Assembly (NCBI GenBank): GCA_946409885.1
Contig: CAMJYF010000096.1
Span: 1-7,042 of the forward strand
DNA length: 7,042 nucleotides
Source of the DNA: an uncultured Clostridia bacterium
GTDB lineage: Bacteria > Bacillota > Clostridia > Oscillospirales > Acutalibacteraceae
Direction: 5' to 3'
This document shows, in pieces, positions 1-4,972 of this stretch; the stretch's first letter is position 1; each line of letters begins with the position of its first letter. Both the position numbers and the translations under genes were made by a program. The notes beneath the pieces were generated by a model, which saw only the letters and a list, made by a program, of their open reading frames with translations, ran no database searches and was not told the DNA's origin.

Positions 1-248
1 TGGACGTCCGCGTGACGGATCATGAGACGGGCGAGATCCTGTATGAGGGCGCCCGTACCGTTCCCGCCGGAGAAAACGTCACCGCCGCCGGTCTGCGCCT
101 GTTCGCCAGCGACAAAAAGCTGCTTCTGATTGATTACAGCGTCAACGGAAAGCGGTATCACAACCATTACATCGCCGGAAATCCCCCCTTCGACGCGCCG
201 ACCATGCTGCGCTGGGTGGATGAGATAAAAAAACGATTGGCGGAATAA
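1..248 (+). CDS. C-terminal end of a GH2 beta-mannosidase-like glycoside hydrolase (5' end outside window)
   Basis: The frame is open from the left edge of the window (first full codon at 3) to a TAA at 246-248, so this is the last 82 or so codons of a larger gene. A GTG at 12 is only an internal codon. The visible part reads as a beta-sandwich domain: alternating hydrophobic strands (residues around LLLIDYSVNG), then the closing motif NHYIAGNPPFD and a final helix RWVDEIKKRL. The N-H-Y-x-x-G-x-P-P-F-D ending is, from family knowledge, typical of the C-terminal Ig-like domain of GH2 beta-mannosidases and related exo-glycosidases. The catalytic TIM barrel lies outside the window, so substrate (mannosides, possibly chitosan-type or glucuronide-type sugars) cannot be read. 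The downstream sugar phosphate isomerase 56 bases on suggests a carbohydrate-use cluster; this is inference. Confidence 0.72.
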   Translation, partial: DVRVTDHETGEILYEGARTVPAGENVTAAGLRLFASDKKLLLIDYSVNGKRYHNHYIAGNPPFDAPTMLRWVDEIKKRLAE

Positions 249-289
249 TGATATTCCCCATTTTTCTCGCTCAAAAAAACTATATGAAC

Positions 290-294
290 AGGAG
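290..294 (+). promoter_or_regulatory. Ribosome binding site that decides the isomerase start
   Basis: AGGAG lies 10 bases before the ATG at 305. The reading frame also opens at an ATG at 248, which overlaps the preceding TAA, and has another ATG at 284. Neither of those has a comparable site in front, and the family N-terminus (MKIGVIPDSF) begins right at 305/308. A second ATG follows directly at 308, so either of the two tandem ATGs could be used. Confidence 0.7.
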
Positions 295-304
295 TTGTTG
301 CAAC

Positions 305-1099
305 ATGATGAAAATCGGCGTGATCCCCGATTCTTTCCAGGTGCCTTTCAAAGAGGCCGTTGTGCTGGCCAGGGATATGGGCGTGCAGGGGCTGCAGCCC
401 TATGTGACCCGCGGCGAGCTGGCCCCGGAGAACCTTTCCAAAGAAGACCGCCGCGATATTCTGCAATATGTGCGGGATAACGGTCTTGTCTTTTCCGCCC
501 TGTGCGCGGATTTCGGCCTGCACTTCAACGAAAAGGGCACCAACGAAGAGGGCATCAAAAGGACCATGGCCATGATGGACCTGGCCCTGGATTTCGGCAC
601 CCATGTGATCACCACCCACATTGGCAAGGTGCCGGAGGACGAAAACTGTGAGGCCTACTGCAACATGGTGGCCACCATCGAGCGGTTGGGCCGTTACGGC
701 GATGAGATCGGCGTTTCCTTTGCCACAGAGACCGGTCCCGAAAAAGCCCTGCCCCTGCGCTCCATTCTGGAAAAGGCGGATACAAAAAGCGCCAAAGTCA
801 ATCTGGACCCGGCCAATTTCGTGATGTGTTCCGCCCAGGACCCGGTGGAGGCGGTGCATATCCTCAAGGATTATATCGTTCACACCCACGCCAAGGACGG
901 CGTGATGAACCCGGACGGCTCCTATACGGAATACCGGCTGGGCGACGGCGGCGTGCCCTTCCCGGAGTATCTGGCGGCGCTGAAGGAGATCGGCTACGAC
1001 GGTTTTCTCACCATCGAACGGGAGGCGGGCGCCACCCGCTTTGACGATATCAAACACGCCGTTTCGTTCCTGTCCGCCATTCTGGAAAAGCTTTACTGA
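305..1099 (+). CDS. Sugar phosphate isomerase/epimerase family protein (xylose isomerase-like TIM barrel)
   Basis: This 264-residue protein has the length and pattern of the AP-endonuclease-2/xylose-isomerase-like TIM-barrel family, which includes IolE/IolI, hexulose-6-phosphate isomerases, L-ribulose-5-phosphate 3-epimerases and ketose 3-epimerases. The visible hallmarks are the first strand KIGVIPDS (3-10), THIGK (104-108), ETG with Glu142, VNLDPANF with Asp168, the paired histidines in VHTHAKDG (192-199) and TIERE with Glu238. In the family these Glu, Asp, His and Glu residues bind the divalent metal and drive proton transfer at C2/C3 of the sugar; all appear present, so an active enzyme is expected. 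There is no signal peptide, so it should be cytoplasmic. It follows the GH2 gene by 56 bases and is followed after one base by an acetyltransferase, so it is probably in a sugar-use transcript. The substrate cannot be told from sequence; a plain dehydratase of the IolE type is an alternative. Confidence 0.85.
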   Translation: MMKIGVIPDSFQVPFKEAVVLARDMGVQGLQPYVTRGELAPENLSKEDRRDILQYVRDNGLVFSALCADFGLHFNEKGTNEEGIKRTMAMMDLALDFGTHVITTHIGKVPEDENCEAYCNMVATIERLGRYGDEIGVSFATETGPEKALPLRSILEKADTKSAKVNLDPANFVMCSAQDPVEAVHILKDYIVHTHAKDGVMNPDGSYTEYRLGDGGVPFPEYLAALKEIGYDGFLTIEREAGATRFDDIKHAVSFLSAILEKLY

Positions 1100-1100
1100 G

Positions 1101-1574
1101 ATGAGTGCTGCCATTGCGGAAGGGATCGTCTTCCGCCGGATGCGTCCCGCGGACCGGGAGGGCGTACAGTCCTTCTTTGATGAAATGGGGCCGGAGAGCG
1201 CCGCGTTTTTCAACGTGGACCATGGCAACGAAAAGCGGGTGATGGCGTTCTTTGCGGACGGCAAGCCCGACCATCGCTTTTGGGTGGCGGAAGCCGGCGG
1301 CGACATCGTCGGCCTGGCGTTTATCTGGGATCTGTTCTCCATGATCCCCTGGTTCGGCGTCGCCGTGCGGGACGGCTGGCAGGGGAGGCATATCGGCACC
1401 GGCGTGGTGAACGCCGTGTGTGAGGAATGCGCGGCGGAGGGCCGGGGCGGCCTGCTGCTGCGCACAGCGGAAACCAACCGCGCCGCCCGGGCCCTGTACG
1501 AAAAATGCGGCTTTGAGCAGCTGGGGCGGCATCCCTCCGGTGAGATCCTCTACCTGAAACGGTTTACCCTGTAA
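1101..1574 (+). CDS. GNAT family N-acetyltransferase
   Basis: This 157-residue protein is a single GNAT domain, the usual length for the family. Motif A is visible at 87-102: a strand (VAV) followed by DGWQGRHIGTGVV, which contains the R/Q-x-x-G-x-G/A loop that binds the pyrophosphate of acetyl-CoA. Motif B is NRAARALYEKCGF (126-138), with the Tyr that commonly acts as the general acid and the family's Y-x-K-x-G-F signature. The N-terminal IVFRRMRPADRE (9-20) is the typical first strand and helix. The start was placed at the ATG at 1101, one base after the isomerase stop. An in-frame ATG at 1041 would overlap the isomerase by 59 bases and add a segment unlike GNAT proteins. The acceptor (small molecule, antibiotic or protein N-terminus) is unknown. 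Tight spacing implies translational coupling with the isomerase. Confidence 0.88.
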   Translation: MSAAIAEGIVFRRMRPADREGVQSFFDEMGPESAAFFNVDHGNEKRVMAFFADGKPDHRFWVAEAGGDIVGLAFIWDLFSMIPWFGVAVRDGWQGRHIGTGVVNAVCEECAAEGRGGLLLRTAETNRAARALYEKCGFEQLGRHPSGEILYLKRFTL

Positions 1575-1584
1575 CCTCCGGCCA

Positions 1585-1626
1585 TAAATAAACAACAGCG
1601 GGTCCGTCCTTCCGGCGAACCCGCTG
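1585..1626 (-). terminator. Rho-independent terminator for the leftward ylmH transcript
   Basis: An 8-bp perfect stem, CAGCGGGT at 1596-1603 with ACCCGCTG at 1619-1626, encloses a 15-base loop. Read on the minus strand, the stem is followed by TTGTTTATTTAT (1595 down to 1584), 9 T in 12 bases, as expected for intrinsic termination just after the ylmH stop at 1630. On the plus strand the stem is followed by CCCTTATA, so it would be a poor terminator for the GNAT gene. Confidence 0.7.
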
Positions 1627-1629
1627 CCC

Positions 1630-2373
1630 TTATACATAGCGTTCAATGGTGATGAATAATCGTCCTTTTTTGCTGTTGCCCGTCACTTCCCGGTAGACGA
1701 ACCGGCCGAAGCCTCTCACGGAGACGGTGTTGCCCTCTTTCAGCTGGGCGGCGCCGCTCATCAGCAGCTTGCCGTCCACAAACACCTTCTGTGCGGCAAA
1801 CAGCTTTTCCGCGTTCCCGCGGGAGAGGTTGTACGCCGCCGCCACTACGCCGTCCGCCCGCAGGGAATTGACGTTCAGACTGACGGTCTCTGTGCGGAAC
1901 AGCGCCCCCTCCGGCAGCTCCCCGGTGATCTCACATGAAACCGTGGTGTGCTTTACGGTGGAAAGGTTCCCGCACAGATACGGCGCGATGCGCTCCAGCG
2001 CGAACAGCCACGCCACGTTGTCCCGCAGCACGATATCCCCCAGGCAGGACCGTTCGATCCCCAGGCTCATCAGCGCCCCAAGGATATCCCGGTGGGTGAG
2101 CTCGTCGGAAAACTTCTGCTGCAAAGGGCTGATTCTGACGCAGGCGATGGGGAAGGGCGCTTCATATCCCAACTCTTGCGTATCCCCGAACCGGGCAATC
2201 ACCCGCTCGCACCCATTTGTGCCGCCAAAGCAGGCAAAGGGCGTCAGCTCCCGCCGCAGGGCGTTCAGCGTGTTCTGCTCGTCCAGGTTCAGAAAGTCGG
2301 TAAAGGTGAAGCGGTTGGCCCGGTCCGCCTTGTGGGAAAGATCCCGCAGGTGCGCGGCAAAAACGTCGTCCAT
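1630..2373 (-). CDS. ylmH: YlmH-family RNA-binding protein with C-terminal S4 domain
   Basis: The 247-residue product matches YlmH, close to the roughly 257 residues known in Bacillus. Residues 1-165 form the N-terminal YlmH domain: GGTNGCERVIARFG (50-63) resembles the family's poorly conserved first motif, and LTHRDILGALMSLGIERSC (92-110) followed by LGDI is the family signature. Residues about 165-225 are an S4 RNA-binding fold: SLRADGVVAAAYNLSRG, then KVFVDGKLL and KEGNTVSVRGFGRF. The C-terminus has the usual N-S-K-K-G-R tail (233-238). YlmH was first linked to cell division and later reported to bind 50S ribosomes with peptidyl-tRNA, acting in ribosome quality control like RqcP. In most Firmicutes ylmH lies with sepF, ylmG and divIVA; here it follows an EEP hydrolase with a 2-base gap and no clear Shine-Dalgarno of its own, so translational coupling is likely. 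Confidence 0.9.
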   Translation of the reverse strand: MDDVFAAHLRDLSHKADRANRFTFTDFLNLDEQNTLNALRRELTPFACFGGTNGCERVIARFGDTQELGYEAPFPIACVRISPLQQKFSDELTHRDILGALMSLGIERSCLGDIVLRDNVAWLFALERIAPYLCGNLSTVKHTTVSCEITGELPEGALFRTETVSLNVNSLRADGVVAAAYNLSRGNAEKLFAAQKVFVDGKLLMSGAAQLKEGNTVSVRGFGRFVYREVTGNSKKGRLFITIERYV

Positions 2374-2375
2374 GC

Positions 2376-3131
2376 TTAAAATGCCACGTCGGCGTACACC
2401 GGGTAATGGTCGCTGGGCAGGTCGCCGTCCACGGTATCGCGGACAACGGCAAACCGGCTGACCGTCACGTCGCCCTTGGCGAAAACGTAGTCGATGACGG
2501 AGCCGCTAAAAACAGGATAAGCAAAGCCGTGGTAGGTGATTCCTTTGTCCGTCTCCCTGGCCGCGTCGCGGCAGTCGAAAAAGCCGCCGTCCAGCACCGC
2601 CCTGCAGGGGGCGGAATCCGGCGTCACATTGAAATCGCCGGTAAAAAAGGCGGGGTGTCCCTGCGCGATCTCGCTGCCGCGGGCCGCCACCAGCTCCGCG
2701 CCCTTCTGCATGGCAATGGGACCCACGTGATCCAAATGGGTGTTGAGATGGACGAATTCTTTCCCCGTCTCCTTTTCCTTCAGCTTCGCCCAGGAGCAGA
2801 TGCGCACGCAGGCCGCGTCCCAGCCCTTGCCGGGCTTTTCCGGCGTTTCGGAAAGCCAGAAGGAGCCGGAATCCAGCAGCTCATATTTCTCTTTTTTATA
2901 GAACACGGCGGAAAATTCCCCGTCCTCCTTGCCGTCCTCCCGGCCCACGCCCACGTAGTCGTAGGCGGGCAGGCAGGAGCGCAGCGCCTTCATCCAGCCG
3001 ATGTGGGCCTCCTGCACCCCGAACACGTCCGGGTCGTAATTGTATATCGTTCTGACGGCCAGCGGGGAACGGAAGGGCCAGTCCCGTCTGCCCCTTCCGG
3101 CGCACAGCAGGTTAAAGCTCATGATTCGCAT
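2376..3131 (-). CDS. Endonuclease/exonuclease/phosphatase (EEP) family metal-dependent hydrolase
   Basis: The 251-residue protein covers one complete EEP (DNase I-like) domain. The family motifs appear in order: SFNLL with Asn7, VQE with Glu41 (Mg ligand), NTHLDH (130-135) with the His132 region, GDFN (165-168) with the Asp and Asn that position the scissile phosphate, IDYVF (213-217), and SDHYPV (240-245) with the catalytic Asp-His pair. The GKGWDAACVR segment (101-110) is common in the short cytosolic EEP proteins of Firmicutes. There is no signal peptide or lipobox, so it is probably cytoplasmic. Family members cleave phosphodiester or phosphomonoester bonds in nucleic acids, inositol phosphates or lipids; the substrate here is not determinable. 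Translation starts at the ATG ending at 3131, backed by AAGGGAGG nine bases upstream and a well-formed promoter. It is the first gene of a two-gene transcript with ylmH. Confidence 0.9.
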   Translation of the reverse strand: MRIMSFNLLCAGRGRRDWPFRSPLAVRTIYNYDPDVFGVQEAHIGWMKALRSCLPAYDYVGVGREDGKEDGEFSAVFYKKEKYELLDSGSFWLSETPEKPGKGWDAACVRICSWAKLKEKETGKEFVHLNTHLDHVGPIAMQKGAELVAARGSEIAQGHPAFFTGDFNVTPDSAPCRAVLDGGFFDCRDAARETDKGITYHGFAYPVFSGSVIDYVFAKGDVTVSRFAVVRDTVDGDLPSDHYPVYADVAF

Positions 3132-3140
3132 CGCGTGATT

Positions 3141-3148
3141 CCTCCCTT
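3141..3148 (-). promoter_or_regulatory. Strong Shine-Dalgarno site for the EEP hydrolase
   Basis: On the minus strand the sequence is AAGGGAGG, an almost full complement of the 16S 3' end, nine bases before the ATG at 3131-3129. It fixes the start over the in-frame ATG four codons in. Confidence 0.8.
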
Positions 3149-3164
3149 ATCTTTCAATGCCTCC

Positions 3165-3193
3165 ACTGTACCACAAAACAGAAAATATTGCAA
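3165..3193 (-). promoter_or_regulatory. Sigma-A-type promoter for EEP hydrolase and ylmH
   Basis: Read on the minus strand, TTGCAA (3193-3188) serves as -35 (4 of 6 matches to TTGACA). Exactly 17 bases later comes TACAGT (3170-3165) as -10 (4 of 6 to TATAAT), preceded by TGG, which gives the extended -10 TGn element. Transcription would start around 3155-3158, leaving a leader of about 25 bases that carries the strong Shine-Dalgarno site. Confidence 0.6.
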
Positions 3194-3203
3194 ATAAAAT
3201 ATG

Positions 3204-3224
3204 AAAAAGTATAGTATATTTTTT
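3204..3224. repeat. Imperfect 21-base AT-rich palindrome between divergent promoters
   Basis: The arms AAAAAGTATA (3204-3213) and TATATTTTTT (3215-3224) flank a central G and match as an inverted repeat at 9 of 10 positions, the tenth being a G/T pair. The element covers the -35 position of the rightward promoter and lies about 10 bases upstream of the leftward -35. It could be an operator or an UP-like A/T tract. AT-rich DNA often gives such symmetry by chance. Confidence 0.35.
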
Positions 3225-3231
3225 TTGTTTG

Positions 3232-3240
3232 TGCTATGAT
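3232..3240 (+). promoter_or_regulatory. Extended -10 promoter for the yhhN-type operon
   Basis: TGCTATGAT contains the extended -10 TGn followed by TATGAT (5 of 6 to TATAAT). The -35 position 17 bases upstream (3212-3217, TAGTAT) is a poor match, so the promoter would depend on the extended -10 and possibly the A/T-rich upstream tract. Transcription would begin near 3247, giving a leader of about 20 bases with AAGGAG at 3254-3259. Confidence 0.5.
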
Positions 3241-3253
3241 GAAGAAAAAACAG

Positions 3254-3259
3254 AAGGAG
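3254..3259 (+). promoter_or_regulatory. Ribosome binding site that sets the YhhN-family start
   Basis: AAGGAG lies eight bases before the ATG at 3268. The frame stays open upstream to a TTG at 3229, but that codon overlaps the -10 region and lacks a ribosome site, so ATG 3268 is preferred. Confidence 0.8.
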
Positions 3260-3267
3260 TCTTTCTT

Positions 3268-3987
3268 ATGCTGACACTGAATATCATTCCCTATTGCGCC
3301 GTCGCCCTGTTCGGCCTGGTCTTTCTTGTTATGTTCCTGGTCACCCGGGTGAAGCAGGCCACCCCGAAGGCCGCCGCCATCAAGGCCATGACCAGCGTGT
3401 GCTTCATCCTCTGCTGGCTGATGCTGGCAAAGCAGCAAATGAACGATTTCGCCATGTTCATCGGCGGCGGGCTGCTGTTCGGTCTGCTGGGCGATATCTG
3501 GCTGGACCTGAAATTCTGCTACCCGCAGGATGACGACCTGTTCACCAAGCTGGGCTTTTCCTCCTTCGCGGTGGGGCATTTCTTTTATATCTGCGCCGTG
3601 CTGCTGGGCGTTAACGGCCAATTCCAGCCGCTGGCGCTGGCCTGCGCGGCCGGCGTGGCGGTGATCGCCGGGCTGGTGGTCTTCTTCGGCGAAAAGGCCA
3701 TGAAGCTGCGCTACGGCGCGTATAAAATGATCTCCACCCTCTACGGCGCGCTGCTGTTCTTTATGACGGCGTTTGCCATCTTCACGGCTGTCTTCGCCGG
3801 TGTAAAAGAAAATACGCACCTTTTGGTGATGGGGATCGGCGGCGTGTTCTTCGTCGTCTCCGATCTGATCCTTTCCGGCACCTATTTCGGCGAGGGAAAG
3901 AACCGTCCGGTGGATATCATCACCAATCACGTCACCTATTATCTGGCCCAGTTCATCATCGCCGCTTCGCTGGCATTTATGGCGTAA
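3268..3987 (+). CDS. YhhN/TMEM86 family membrane protein (lysoplasmalogenase-like)
   Basis: The 239-residue product is strongly hydrophobic, with about eight predicted membrane helices (around 6-26, 40-54, 62-80, 97-113, 119-139, 152-176, 184-203 and 219-238), as in the YhhN family. The family's polar markers inside helices are all visible: GD at 75-76 in LLGDIWLDL, GH at 103-104 in FAVGHFFYI, SD at 198-199 in FFVVSDLIL, and the aromatic/amide stretch YYLAQ at 224-228 in the last helix. The characterised members TMEM86A/B and bacterial YhhN hydrolyse the vinyl-ether bond of lysoplasmalogens, giving an aldehyde and a glycerophospho-headgroup. Many anaerobic Clostridia make plasmalogens, so that role is plausible but inferred. 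It is the first gene of a three-gene operon with a dedicated promoter. The functional link to the deoxyhypusine-synthase-like protein and the kinase behind it is not evident. Confidence 0.75.
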   Translation: MLTLNIIPYCAVALFGLVFLVMFLVTRVKQATPKAAAIKAMTSVCFILCWLMLAKQQMNDFAMFIGGGLLFGLLGDIWLDLKFCYPQDDDLFTKLGFSSFAVGHFFYICAVLLGVNGQFQPLALACAAGVAVIAGLVVFFGEKAMKLRYGAYKMISTLYGALLFFMTAFAIFTAVFAGVKENTHLLVMGIGGVFFVVSDLILSGTYFGEGKNRPVDIITNHVTYYLAQFIIAASLAFMA

Positions 3988-4005
3988 GCGCGGAAAGGAA
4001 AGACA

Positions 4006-4971
4006 ATGCGCAGAAATCAGACCCTTGATTTTTCCGGAATCACAACCTACGACGCCCGCGACCGGATCAACCTGGTCACCATCGACAACATGATGACGCC
4101 CGGCGTCACCCCCCACGAGCCCTATTCGGCGGAAGGCTTCGACGAACTGATCGACCGCATCGTCGCGGCCAGGAAAAACGGCCGCCCTGTCATCTGGAGC
4201 ATGGGCGCCCACGTGGTGAAAAACCGTCTGTCCCGCTATATCATTGCACTGATGAAAATGGGGATCATCACCCATATCGCCGCCAACGGGGCTACCAGCA
4301 TCCACGACTTTGAGCTGGCCTATCTGGGCGGCACCTCGGAGGACGTTCCCACCGCCATCGAGGACGGCTCCTTCGGTATGTGGGAGCAGACCGGCGCGTG
4401 GATGAACGAGGCCATTCAACTGGGCGCGGCAAAGGATATGGGCTACGGCGAGGCGCTGGGGGAGTATATCGACATGCGCCCGGAGCGGTTCCCCAACCGG
4501 GAGGACTGCATCCTCTGGAACGCTTATCAGCTGGATATCCCCGCCACCTATCACATCGCGCTGGGTACGGATATCATCCACCAGCACCCCACCTGCGACA
4601 TGGAGGCCATAGGCAAATGCTCCGGTATCGACTTCAAGAAGATGGCGTACAGCGTTTCTCAGCTGGACGGGGGCGTGTTCCTCAACTTCGGTTCCTCTGT
4701 GATCGGGCCGGAGGTGTTCCTCAAGACGCTGTCTATCGCCCGGAATCTGGGGTATCCCACCTTCCATATCACCACCGCCAATTTTGACCTGATTGACCTC
4801 GGCGACTACCGCTGCAAGATCGGGTATGAGGATCCCAATTACTACTACCGGCCCCGCAAGAATATCGTCAACCGGCCCACCTGCCGGGGCGGTATGGGCT
4901 GGCACTTTACCGGCGACCATCAGGTCACCATCCCCACCCTGTACGACAAACTGAAAGAGGCGGGGTTCTGA
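4006..4971 (+). CDS. Deoxyhypusine-synthase-like protein, bacterial, function unknown
   Basis: This 321-residue soluble protein resembles the deoxyhypusine synthase (DHS) fold by eye. Matching blocks in order are: SMGAHVVKNRLSRYIIAL (65-82), which recalls the NAD-binding start of DHS; AANGATSIHDFELAYLG (92-108), against the DHS block TTAGGVEEDLIK...YLG; the segment around NAYQLDIPATYHIALGTDI (172-190), against the 'IPVFSPALTDGSLG' block; FLNFGSSVIG (225-234), against 'IILGGGVVKHH'; and GDHQVTIPTLY (303-313), against 'ADASLVFPLL' near the DHS C-terminus. Eukaryotic DHS uses NAD and spermidine to modify eIF5A, which bacteria lack. The DHS histidine pair after the glycine loop reads P-E here (235-236), and the catalytic-lysine motif S-W-G-K is not clearly present; Lys285 in RPRKNIV is the nearest candidate. 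The start at 4006 has an AAAGGAA site before it. It sits 18 bases after the YhhN gene and 1 base before the kinase, so it is co-transcribed. Possible roles include polyamine or guanidine chemistry, or an NAD-dependent sugar reaction; none is supported directly. Confidence 0.65.
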   Translation: MRRNQTLDFSGITTYDARDRINLVTIDNMMTPGVTPHEPYSAEGFDELIDRIVAARKNGRPVIWSMGAHVVKNRLSRYIIALMKMGIITHIAANGATSIHDFELAYLGGTSEDVPTAIEDGSFGMWEQTGAWMNEAIQLGAAKDMGYGEALGEYIDMRPERFPNREDCILWNAYQLDIPATYHIALGTDIIHQHPTCDMEAIGKCSGIDFKKMAYSVSQLDGGVFLNFGSSVIGPEVFLKTLSIARNLGYPTFHITTANFDLIDLGDYRCKIGYEDPNYYYRPRKNIVNRPTCRGGMGWHFTGDHQVTIPTLYDKLKEAGF

Positions 4972-4972
4972 T

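Noticed and set aside
248..304. An upstream start for the isomerase at the ATG overlapping the previous stop codon (TAATG).
   Set aside because: The overlap looks like coupling, but the added 19 residues do not fit the family N-terminus, and a good AGGAG is placed for the ATG at 305.
1041..1100. An upstream ATG at 1041 for the GNAT gene.
   Set aside because: It would overlap the isomerase by 59 bases and add a segment with no GNAT similarity; the ATG at 1101 directly follows the isomerase stop.
167..1477. A 436-codon minus-strand frame opposite the isomerase and GNAT genes.
   Set aside because: Same antisense shadow effect; the plus-strand products have intact catalytic motifs and the minus-strand product has none that I recognise.
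2406..3197. A 263-codon plus-strand frame opposite the EEP hydrolase.
   Set aside because: Antisense to a complete DNase I-fold domain with all its motifs, and it runs through that gene's promoter and ribosome site.
3229..3267. A TTG start at 3229 for the YhhN-family gene.
   Set aside because: It lies in the predicted -10 region, with no ribosome site, while ATG 3268 has AAGGAG eight bases upstream.
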